Positions 9,274 through 17,372 of a stretch of DNA of 43,309 nucleotides are shown piece after piece. The notes beneath the pieces were generated by a model, which did not search any database, had not been told where the DNA came from, and saw nothing but the letters and a program-made list of their open reading frames with translations. Position 1 is the first letter of the stretch. The number at the start of each line of letters is the position of its first letter. Origin of the DNA: an uncultured Mycoplasmatota bacterium (GTDB lineage: Bacteria > Bacillota_I > Bacilli_A > RF39 > UBA660); NCBI GenBank assembly GCA_946488855.1, contig CAMLWC010000008.1, positions 1 to 43,309 on the forward strand. Reading direction: 5' to 3'. The position numbers and the translations under genes were made by a program.

Positions 9274-9778
9274 CTACTTCACCATCTTTAGTAAATACCA
9301 AATATAAATTGTTATTAGAAACACCAATTAAACTTCCCTCTTTTATATAATCATAAAGCTTTAAGTTAATTTCTTTTAAATTAGAGTACCATAAGTCAAT
9401 ACCATTTTCTTGTTGAACAATAATGGTATTACCATATCCTTTTTTTTCTCCTATAAAAATTACGATACCAGAATCTAAAGCTGGGACTAAATAGTTATCA
9501 TCAACAGTTAATGATACACCATCTTTATATTTATTTTTTTCTTTATAATTTAATTTTTCATTAAAAACAGGAGTTACTTCTTCAAAATATTTACTAAAAG
9601 GCAAAGCAGATCCAAATTTATTTTCATACCATTTATTTATACTAGCAAAATTAATATTATTTTCATAAACATATTTATAAAAATTAGTTTTAAATTGATT
9701 ATTTTTTAATAATATTAATGTAATTATAGTTAAAAAAACTAAAATTAAAAATTTTAATACTGTGGATTTTTTTATCAT
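9251..9778 (-). CDS. spoIVFA: M23/LytM-like membrane protein, SpoIVFA homologue
   Basis: N-terminal TM helix plus degenerate M23 domain (VPALDSGIVIFIGEKKGYGNTIIVQQENGIDLWYSNL); overlaps spoIVFB by 23 nt. Confidence 0.72.
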   Translation of the reverse strand: MIKKSTVLKFLILVFLTIITLILLKNNQFKTNFYKYVYENNINFASINKWYENKFGSALPFSKYFEEVTPVFNEKLNYKEKNKYKDGVSLTVDDNYLVPALDSGIVIFIGEKKGYGNTIIVQQENGIDLWYSNLKEINLKLYDYIKEGSLIGVSNNNLYLVFTKDGEVVDYQEYI

Positions 9779-9832
9779 TTTTATTCACCTAAATAAATAT
9801 ATGATATTATGATTACTTTTAACAAAAAAAGT

Positions 9833-10729
9833 TTAATTTCTTAAACCTTCTATTTCTTCTTTGGTCAAATTAGTTATCTCACTTATTGTTTCTAAATCCA
9901 TATTTAATTCTAACATTTTTTTAGCATTTTCTATTTTATTTTGTTCTATACCTTTTTCAATACCTTCAGATATTCCTAACTCTTTACCTTTTGTGAGACC
10001 TTCAGATAATCCTTTTTTTTTGCCTTCTGACAAACCTTGATTAAGCCCTTTTTCATACATTACTTCTTCATATTGTTTTTGTTCTTCTTCTTTACTTATC
10101 CAATCTACTACAAATTCATCATTATTTGCTTTTATTATTTCTTTTTTAAAATTATTCACTATCTCACTCTTTTCAGATAATTCTTCTAATTCTTGTTTAC
10201 CTAAGTCTAACATTATTATTGCCTCTTCACCTTTAGTAAACTTCTTATCATTATTATAATATTTTTTTATGTGTTTGTCTATACCTACATTATATATTTT
10301 AATATAATCTGTTAATTCTATTTTATTTATCTTATCATATAATGTGTAGATACTTTTTTCATATATACTATTTATAAAATTTAAATTGATTTGAACTATT
10401 TTATTTTTTACTTTATATTTATTTCCTCTTTCCGTGTTTTCACTTGCTAATTTAAAGATATAATGAAGATTCCTTATCATTATCTCTTCACTATAATTAG
10501 TATTTAATTCTACATTGATTATTTCATCTTTTGTTTTTACTAACAAATCTAATCTTTGACCTCTTAATTTAAAATAATCTTGAATTAAATTTGGATTTAA
10601 TATTTCTAATTCTATTATTTCTTTTTCTAAAATAGGTTCTAAAATTGCTTTTAAAAACTCTTTTTTTACTGCATCATACATAAAAACGGGTTCATATCGT
10701 GCTGTATAAAATTTTTTTATTTTTATCAC
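9833..10729 (-). CDS. Rpn family / PD-(D/E)XK nuclease-family transposase-like protein
   Basis: DAVKKEFLKAIL..., RLDLLVKTKDEIINVELN nuclease core; C-terminal KGLSEG-type repeats and ETISEITNLTKEEIEGL tail. Confidence 0.88.
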   Translation of the reverse strand: MIKIKKFYTARYEPVFMYDAVKKEFLKAILEPILEKEIIELEILNPNLIQDYFKLRGQRLDLLVKTKDEIINVELNTNYSEEIMIRNLHYIFKLASENTERGNKYKVKNKIVQINLNFINSIYEKSIYTLYDKINKIELTDYIKIYNVGIDKHIKKYYNNDKKFTKGEEAIIMLDLGKQELEELSEKSEIVNNFKKEIIKANNDEFVVDWISKEEEQKQYEEVMYEKGLNQGLSEGKKKGLSEGLTKGKELGISEGIEKGIEQNKIENAKKMLELNMDLETISEITNLTKEEIEGLRN

Positions 10730-10780
10730 CTCCTATTAGTTATATTAGCCAAAAGTTGATGATTTCCTTTTAAAATACAA

Positions 10781-10806
10781 AAAAATCAAAAATTAATTTG
10801 ATTTTT
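10781..10806 (-). terminator. Rho-independent terminator after the rnfD-G fusion
   Basis: AAAAATCAAA-AATTAA-TTTGATTTTT. Confidence 0.6.
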
Positions 10807-12178
10807 CATATTCTAGTACATTAGCAATCATTTTTTTCAAAGCATTAGATGTAACAGTTGCACTGCTTACTGTATCTAATGATTCTATATTATCTTGATT
10901 ATTTATCAAATCATTTAAATATCCTTTTTCCATAATCAAATCATATTGTTTCATATTTTCATGATGTGATGTAATTTCAATATTTATAATTTGATTATTT
11001 TCAAAAGTTATTTTAGCTTTTATTTTTCCACCATATCCTTTTTGTGATACATTATAAACAATTTGATTATTTATTTTTTCTTTACTTATCATTTCAAAAT
11101 TAGGATCTAAATTTCCTTTAACTCTTCTAGTAGAAGCAAGTACAAAAATTGTAATCATTATAATTATTGTTACTAATAAAAACCATATTACTGATTTAAT
11201 AAAATTAAATCTCGCTTGCACACCAATTTTATCTAATAATATTACTATTGGATTTACAATCAATATACTAAATGCAACACCTTCAACACCTGTAAATCTA
11301 AATATTACTGTTATTATTCCTAATAAAATTCCTTGTAAAATTTGACCTACTGGTGTAACTGCACTAGTAACAGGATCAGTTGCCATAAAAATAGCTCCAA
11401 ACATTAATCCACCACTTAAAATATGAAATAGTGGATAATATATTCCCTCACCTAACAATCTACCAATTCCTAAAGTTAAAACAAAAACAGTTGAAACATA
11501 TACTAAAGGTATTCGCCATTTTATAGTTTTAGTAAAACTTAAAAATAAATAAGATGCTAAACATAACAAAGCACTAGTCTCAATAAAACTACCTGGTATT
11601 GTTCCAATAAAGAAATCAGATAAATCACCATATGGTTTAATCAATTGGTCATAATTACCAATTCCTGTTACCATTGAAGCATTAGTTAATGGTGTAGCCT
11701 TACTAATTGTATCTAATTCATATGCGCTAAAATAATTATCAGTAGTTAAAATATTTGTAAAAAATAACATAATAACTAAGTAACCTACTAAAGCAGGATT
11801 AAATAAATTTTTACCAAAACCACCAAATATTAATTTACTAATACTTGCTATCGCACTACCAATTACTAAAATATAAATAGGTGTATGCAAAGGTAAAATT
11901 AAAGCTAAAAATAATCCTGGGAAGAAAGCATATGAATTTTTAATATAATTTTTTTTCTTTAATATTAAAGCATATATTGCTTCAATAACAAATGATGTTA
12001 AAGATGCAATAATAATATTTATAATTGGATCAAACATATCAATAAAACTGATTAATCCTAAACGATATGGATTAAAACAATTTTTAGAAAAACTAAATAT
12101 AAACAAAGGAAGTAAAGCAATCAATAAATTAAACATTATTCGATTAGTTTTATATTTATCTCTTAAAAAAGGTCCCAT
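10793..12178 (-). CDS. rnfD: RnfD fused to a C-terminal FMN-binding (RnfG-like) domain
   Basis: RnfD/NqrB membrane core (GGFGKNLFNPALVGY, SKATPLT flavinylation-like site, GTIPGSFIETSALLCL, ATDPVTSAVTPVG); C-terminus has FMN_bind motif DTVSSATVTS. Confidence 0.88.
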   Translation of the reverse strand: MGPFLRDKYKTNRIMFNLLIALLPLFIFSFSKNCFNPYRLGLISFIDMFDPIINIIIASLTSFVIEAIYALILKKKNYIKNSYAFFPGLFLALILPLHTPIYILVIGSAIASISKLIFGGFGKNLFNPALVGYLVIMLFFTNILTTDNYFSAYELDTISKATPLTNASMVTGIGNYDQLIKPYGDLSDFFIGTIPGSFIETSALLCLASYLFLSFTKTIKWRIPLVYVSTVFVLTLGIGRLLGEGIYYPLFHILSGGLMFGAIFMATDPVTSAVTPVGQILQGILLGIITVIFRFTGVEGVAFSILIVNPIVILLDKIGVQARFNFIKSVIWFLLVTIIIMITIFVLASTRRVKGNLDPNFEMISKEKINNQIVYNVSQKGYGGKIKAKITFENNQIINIEITSHHENMKQYDLIMEKGYLNDLINNQDNIESLDTVSSATVTSNALKKMIANVLEYEKSN

Positions 12179-13443
12179 TATTTATTCCTCCTTACTAACT
12201 CTTTAGCTTCTCTTACTCTTTCTCTTACTAATAAATTAGCAGGACAAATATAAGAACATAAACCACATTCAATACATTTTTCAGGATGTAGTTTTTTTAT
12301 TTTATTAATATCTTTTTCTTTCTTATATTTAGTTTTCATAATTAAAACAGGGCTTAATTTAGCAGGACATACTTCAACACATTTTCCACATTTTAAACAA
12401 ATACTAGGTATATCAATATTGTTATTTAAAGCTAAAATACAATTTAAATTAGCTGATATTACTAAGTCATCTACTTTATTCCCCATCATAGGTCCACCAG
12501 CTACAATAATACTATTTTCTTTAATTTTTAATTGTTCCAATACTTCTTTAGCATCAGTTCCTATTTTAACTAAAACATTTCTTTTATCTTCTATGTTTTC
12601 ACCAGAAAAAGTAATTATTCTTTCAATTAATGGCTTATTATATTTCAAAGCTTCATATATAGCATAAATAGTAGAAATATTATTTACAACAATTCCTTCT
12701 TCAATTGGGTATTTATCATATTCTTTACCAGTAACTTCTTTAATTAAAGTTCTTTCCCATCCCATAGGATAAACATTAGGAACTAACTTTATTTTAATTT
12801 TTAAATAAGTACCAATAAAATTATCAAATAATTGTTTTAATTCAGTATTTTCTTTTTTTATAGCAATAATAGCTTCATCAATTTTATTTATCTCTAAAAT
12901 TGCATCAATTGCTTCTAATATTTCCTCACATTTCTGTTTAGCTAAAATTTCATCAGCAGTTATATATGGTTCACATTCCACAGCATTAACTATCAATGTT
13001 TTGATGTTTTTAGGTTCATATTTAACATATGTAGGGAATCCTGCTCCTCCTAAACCAATAATACCACATTCCATTAATCTTTCAATAAATTCCTCTTTAG
13101 TATATTTATTGATACTTCTTTTAACAGTTAATTTTTGTTCAATTTTTTCTTTAAAATCATTTTCAATTACAACACATTTTACTTTAGTTCCATTAGAACA
13201 AGTTCTTTCTTCAAAATCTAATACCGTTCCACTAACACTAGAATGAATTGGTATTCTAAAATCACCTTTTCTTTTACCAACGATACTTCCTTTATAAACA
13301 TATTCACCTTTTTTAACTAAAATAGTAATATTTGTATCATTACCACTTATTAAAGGAATATATACTTTTTTAGGTTTATTATAAACAATTAAATGTTCAG
13401 TTGTTAATTTATTTTTAGGTATTTTTACTTTCATATTAATCAT
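12178..13443 (-). CDS. rnfC: Electron transport complex subunit RnfC
   Basis: GIIGLGGAGFPTYVK, NAVECEPYITAD, two 4Fe-4S motifs CLKCGKCVEVCP and CIECGLCSYICP. Likely start at the internal ATG (MKVKIPKNK). Confidence 0.93.
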   Translation of the reverse strand: MINMKVKIPKNKLTTEHLIVYNKPKKVYIPLISGNDTNITILVKKGEYVYKGSIVGKRKGDFRIPIHSSVSGTVLDFEERTCSNGTKVKCVVIENDFKEKIEQKLTVKRSINKYTKEEFIERLMECGIIGLGGAGFPTYVKYEPKNIKTLIVNAVECEPYITADEILAKQKCEEILEAIDAILEINKIDEAIIAIKKENTELKQLFDNFIGTYLKIKIKLVPNVYPMGWERTLIKEVTGKEYDKYPIEEGIVVNNISTIYAIYEALKYNKPLIERIITFSGENIEDKRNVLVKIGTDAKEVLEQLKIKENSIIVAGGPMMGNKVDDLVISANLNCILALNNNIDIPSICLKCGKCVEVCPAKLSPVLIMKTKYKKEKDINKIKKLHPEKCIECGLCSYICPANLLVRERVREAKELVRRNK

Positions 13444-13496
13444 TACCTTTCTTTTATCAATTATACTAAATTATAAATTAATATTCAAGAAAAATA

Positions 13497-13521
13497 TAAA
13501 AAAAAGACTAAAAAAGTCTTA
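13497..13521 (-). terminator. Rho-independent terminator
   Basis: Minus strand AAGACT-TTTTT-AGTCTT-T run. Confidence 0.6.
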
Positions 13522-14061
13522 ATAGTTATATACTCCATTTATTTTGTCATATGTTTTATTATCCAATTTATCAACATTCCATTTATCATTAATTTTAGTT
13601 AATTTTATTTCAATAGTATATCTTATTCTATCTTTAGCATCTTTCAATTTATTTAATTTATAATCATTAAACTTAACTACACTATATTCTCCATTTTCAT
13701 CATAAAATTGTTCTTTGTTGTTATTCATATAATTATTTGCTTCATCTAATACCTTTTTAAAATCAGTTACTGCGATTTCTAACGTAACAACTGCTTCATC
13801 TCCATCGACAGTCTCATCTTTTACTTCATAACTTAAATTTTGATAATGTTTCTTCATTATATCAATATACATACTTCTTTGAGTTTCATTCAAATCACTT
13901 TCATTAACAACATTATTTAAATCACTTATAACACTTTCATCTAAAGTTTGATATTTTTTTAAAAATTCTTCTGCTTTTTTAGTAGGAGTATTAGATAAAT
14001 CACTACACCCAATTAAAAATAAACTTAAAAATAAAAAAACTAATTTTTTCATATATTTCAC
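13519..14061 (-). CDS. Hypothetical lipoprotein
   Basis: Lipobox SLFLIGCSD; 180 aa. Confidence 0.75.
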   Translation of the reverse strand: MKYMKKLVFLFLSLFLIGCSDLSNTPTKKAEEFLKKYQTLDESVISDLNNVVNESDLNETQRSMYIDIMKKHYQNLSYEVKDETVDGDEAVVTLEIAVTDFKKVLDEANNYMNNNKEQFYDENGEYSVVKFNDYKLNKLKDAKDRIRYTIEIKLTKINDKWNVDKLDNKTYDKINGVYNY

Positions 14062-14154
14062 CTCAAAATTAGTTTTTACAATAAATTAAATATTATACTT
14101 GATATTTTAATATTTATACCATTTTATCTTCTTCTGTTATCCAAGAAATGGAAA

Positions 14155-14176
14155 GTAGCAAACTAAAGTTTGCTAC
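14155..14176. repeat. Perfect palindromic hairpin/cruciform overlapping the stop codon of the prepilin-like gene
   Basis: GTAGCAAAC-TAAA-GTTTGCTAC: 9-bp perfect stem, 4-nt loop. Confidence 0.9.
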
Positions 14177-14350
14177 CCGCGAACACACACAACTGCACGG
14201 GCGGAATCGGAGGAACCCGCATTACCATTGTACCAATAGAAGATGAACAAACCGGCATAAGAACCATAGGTGTAGTTGCCGCCCCGAGAGAACCAAGAAT
14301 AACTAGAGTACGGAAAGAACGCGTAATCACTATACCATCCGCCACTTCCA
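14173..14350 (-). other. Candidate DGR variable region (VR)
   Basis: Last ~59 codons (GGA AGT GGC GGA TGG ... CGC GGG TAG) contain 89 G/C of 177 nt by hand count, against very AT-rich surroundings; conserved FGE-type scaffold residues interspersed with likely variable positions. Confidence 0.6.
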
Positions 14351-15810
14351 CTTCCAAACGCCTTTAATGTTTCTTTTGTTGCATCTCCTAATTTTCCTCT
14401 TCCGTGGGTTAAAGATGATGTTCCATAGGTATAACTATCATAATAAATTGAATCTGGTGGGGTACTAAATCCCGCACTACTTGAATAAAATGCTACACTA
14501 CTATTTACCATATTTCCCATTACATATTCCAAAGCTCCTCCACTCATATCATATACGCCATAGATATTTCCGGTCGTACTAGCTTTGGTTCCTAATGTTC
14601 GATCACTTGCATAATCTCCGATACTTCCATCATAATTTACTATTTTTCCATCATAAGTATAATATCCATAATTATAATACCTATTTGAAGAAGTTGAACT
14701 ACTTGGATATTGGGTTGCTACGGTATTAGTACTTCCTCCAACATTTCCTCCACTTCTTCCGGTATAATAGCTACTACTATTATTTATATATACTTCTTCA
14801 TTTATTCCATATTTACTATGGGATAAATATGCTACTGCCCCCCATTCCATATTTTTCATCATATGACTATCGCCGTTTAAATTATATGTTGTATTTATAT
14901 TTTGTATTGCTGTGAAAAATGAAGATACTGTTTGCCTTCTTAAACTTGTTACATTTGGTTTTATTGTTATCTTGCTTGTACTTCCACTTACTTCAAATTT
15001 TCCTACCCAAAATCCAGTTAATTCTTGCGTTCCTAAAGTAAATGCTGGATGAGTATACCAGTTTCCATTACTCGCATTTGTACAAGTTTCACTTGATGTT
15101 GTTCCATCTGTTCCGCTTATATTATCTGTACAACTTACTGTCCCAGTTGAAGATGTTCCACTTTCAAATTTAATTTGAATTTCTTGTGGTTCTACACTTC
15201 CATTATCAGCATTAAATAATTGATATTTATATCTTGGTATCCATACATACCATAAATCTATTTCTGATTCTGATACTGTATCTCCTACTTTTTTTGTTGT
15301 ATTTAAAACAACTGCATTGGCCCATTCTTTGGCATCATAATCATACCATTTGTCTGATTCTGATGCTACTATCCAATTAGTTCCATTATATTTAATTGGT
15401 ACCATATTATCTAATAATTCTGGTTTATTAGGTGACACATATATATCTTCCACACATTCATTATTCATATTATAAGTATAATTATTATTTTCAACTTTAA
15501 TTTCAATTAAACTATCTGAAGATATTTCTTCACCTGTAATTGAATCATATACTTTAGTTGGTAAATATTCTTTAGAAGATAAAGTATTTAAAGTAACACA
15601 AAATGTATTACCATTTCTTTTAGGAAAATCATTTAAATTTTCAGAAACATAAAGATTAGCAGCATTATATAATATTTCTTTACTAGCATCACTTAATTCA
15701 GATTTAGTCTTTCTAATTGAATTTAATATAGGAGGAAAGGCTAATAAAGCTATTAAGGCTAATATTATAACTACTCCTATTAATTCCACCAGCGTAAACC
15801 CTTTTTTCAT
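14173..15810 (-). CDS. Prepilin-like protein with FGE/C-type-lectin-like C-terminal domain; candidate DGR variable (target) protein
   Basis: Class III signal MKKG|FTLVELIGVVIILALIALLAF; FGE-like GNIYGVYDMSGGALEYVMGNM and C-terminal WFSRGGNYTYGSYAGLFIFYWYNGNAGSSDSARAVVCVRG. Confidence 0.88.
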   Translation of the reverse strand: MKKGFTLVELIGVVIILALIALLAFPPILNSIRKTKSELSDASKEILYNAANLYVSENLNDFPKRNGNTFCVTLNTLSSKEYLPTKVYDSITGEEISSDSLIEIKVENNNYTYNMNNECVEDIYVSPNKPELLDNMVPIKYNGTNWIVASESDKWYDYDAKEWANAVVLNTTKKVGDTVSESEIDLWYVWIPRYKYQLFNADNGSVEPQEIQIKFESGTSSTGTVSCTDNISGTDGTTSSETCTNASNGNWYTHPAFTLGTQELTGFWVGKFEVSGSTSKITIKPNVTSLRRQTVSSFFTAIQNINTTYNLNGDSHMMKNMEWGAVAYLSHSKYGINEEVYINNSSSYYTGRSGGNVGGSTNTVATQYPSSSTSSNRYYNYGYYTYDGKIVNYDGSIGDYASDRTLGTKASTTGNIYGVYDMSGGALEYVMGNMVNSSVAFYSSSAGFSTPPDSIYYDSYTYGTSSLTHGRGKLGDATKETLKAFGSGSGGWYSDYAFFPYSSYSWFSRGGNYTYGSYAGLFIFYWYNGNAGSSDSARAVVCVRG

Positions 15811-15822
15811 AATTATTCCTCC

Positions 15823-17190
15823 TTAATATTCACAATTACCTGGTGTTCTAGGGTATGGTATTACATCACGAATGTTTTCAACACCAGTTAAATATATTAA
15901 TAATCTTTCAAAGCCCATTCCAAATCCTGAATGAACACAGCCACCAAATTTACGTAAATTCAAATACCATTCCATACCATCCATTGGCATATTTAGTTCT
16001 TTCATTCTATTAACTAATTTATCATAATCTTCTTCTCTTTGAGAACCACCCATTAATTCACCTGCACCTGGTACTTCTAAGTCAACAGCAGCAACTGTTT
16101 TACCATCTTTATTCAATTTCATATAAAATGCTTTGATATCTTTTGGCCAATCTGTTATAAATACTGGTCCATTAAAATATTCAGTAATATATTTTTCATG
16201 TTCTTTTGCTATATCTTCACCATATTCTGGTTTAAATTCAAAATCAACTTTTGCTTCTTTTAATATTTTAATTACTTCTTCATGTGTAACTCGAGTAAAT
16301 TTAGATGTTACTAATTTATTTAATTTATCTAATAATCCTTTTTCAACAAATTGATCTAAAAATTTCATTTCATTAATGCAATTATCTAAAACATACTTAA
16401 CGACATATTTAAGCATATCTTCCATTATATCCATATCACCTTTCAAATCACAAAATGCGATTTCTGGTTCTATCATCCAAAATTCAGAAGCATGTGTTTT
16501 AGTATTAGAGTTTTCTGCTCGAAATGTTGGACCAAAGGTATATGTTTTTTTATAAGCCAAAGCAAATGTTTCTGCTTGTAATTGACCTGATACTGTTAAG
16601 TTAGCAGGTTTACCAAAGAAATCTTTAGTATAATCTGGTTTACCATTTACTCTATTTAAATCTAATGTTGTAACTTGAAACATTTCGCCTGCGCCTTCAC
16701 AATCACTTGCAGTAATAATAGGAGCGTGGAAATATACATAACCATTTTGTTGAAAATAATTATGAATAGCATATGCCGCAACACTTCTTACTCTAAATAC
16801 CGCTTGAAATAGATTAGTACGTGGTCTTAAATAAGCAACTTCTCTTAAAAATTCTCTAGTATGTCTTTTTGGTTGAATTGGATAATCTTCTGGGCAATCA
16901 CCTAATAAAATAACATCTTTAGCTACTACTTCATAATCTTGTCCTGAACCTAAAGATTTAGATAATGTACCTACTACTTTAATTGCACAACCAACTCTTA
17001 ATTTAGAAATAAAATCAAAATTAGATAATTTATTGTCATATACTACTTGAATACTTTTAAAGCAAGTACCATCATAAAAATCAATAAATCCAAATTCTTT
17101 TTGTTTACGATGATTTCTAATCCACCCCTCTAATATTATTTCTTTAGATAAATATTCACTAATGTTTTCATACAAAACTTTTAAATCCAT
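15823..17190 (-). CDS. asnS: Asparaginyl-tRNA synthetase
   Basis: LEGWIRNHRKQKEFGFIDFYDGT, FGPTFRAENSNTKTHASEFWMIEPEIAF, GFGMGFERLLIYLTG. Confidence 0.95.
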   Translation of the reverse strand: MDLKVLYENISEYLSKEIILEGWIRNHRKQKEFGFIDFYDGTCFKSIQVVYDNKLSNFDFISKLRVGCAIKVVGTLSKSLGSGQDYEVVAKDVILLGDCPEDYPIQPKRHTREFLREVAYLRPRTNLFQAVFRVRSVAAYAIHNYFQQNGYVYFHAPIITASDCEGAGEMFQVTTLDLNRVNGKPDYTKDFFGKPANLTVSGQLQAETFALAYKKTYTFGPTFRAENSNTKTHASEFWMIEPEIAFCDLKGDMDIMEDMLKYVVKYVLDNCINEMKFLDQFVEKGLLDKLNKLVTSKFTRVTHEEVIKILKEAKVDFEFKPEYGEDIAKEHEKYITEYFNGPVFITDWPKDIKAFYMKLNKDGKTVAAVDLEVPGAGELMGGSQREEDYDKLVNRMKELNMPMDGMEWYLNLRKFGGCVHSGFGMGFERLLIYLTGVENIRDVIPYPRTPGNCEY

Positions 17191-17201
17191 ATTAAATCCT
17201 C

Positions 17202-17369
17202 CTAGTCTCTATGTAATGCTTTATAAACCCATTCAAATACTAATAAACCAATAATAATTATAGCAATCCATAAAATAGGATTACGAGTATTAGCTATTAT
17301 AAAGTCTTTAAAATCTTTTGTTATGTCATTGAACCAAGTATTAATATTATTCCATAAATTTGCCCACAT
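17202..17369 (-). CDS. Small single-TM protein (55 aa), not in the supplied ORF track
   Basis: Minus strand ATGTGGGCAAATTTATGG...: MWANLWNNINTWFNDITKDFKDFIIANTRNPILWIAIIIIGLLVFEWVYKALHRD*; fits between pcrA and asnS with short spacers. Confidence 0.75.
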   Translation of the reverse strand: MWANLWNNINTWFNDITKDFKDFIIANTRNPILWIAIIIIGLLVFEWVYKALHRD

Positions 17370-17372
17370 ATT

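Noticed and set aside
12419-13246. Plus-strand ORFs 12419-12667 and 13001-13246
   Set aside because: Antisense to rnfC; no RBS or homology visible.
14155-14176. Palindrome as an ordinary terminator
   Set aside because: Stem overlaps the stop codon and is followed by TTTCC rather than a T run, so terminator is possible but not the better reading.
14163-14367. ORFs 14163-14357 (-) and 14170-14367 (+)
   Set aside because: Arise because the GC-rich 3' end of the prepilin-like gene lacks AT-rich stop codons; alternate frames of that gene, not separate proteins.
16133-16354. Plus-strand ORF antisense to asnS
   Set aside because: No independent support; asnS frame is unambiguous.
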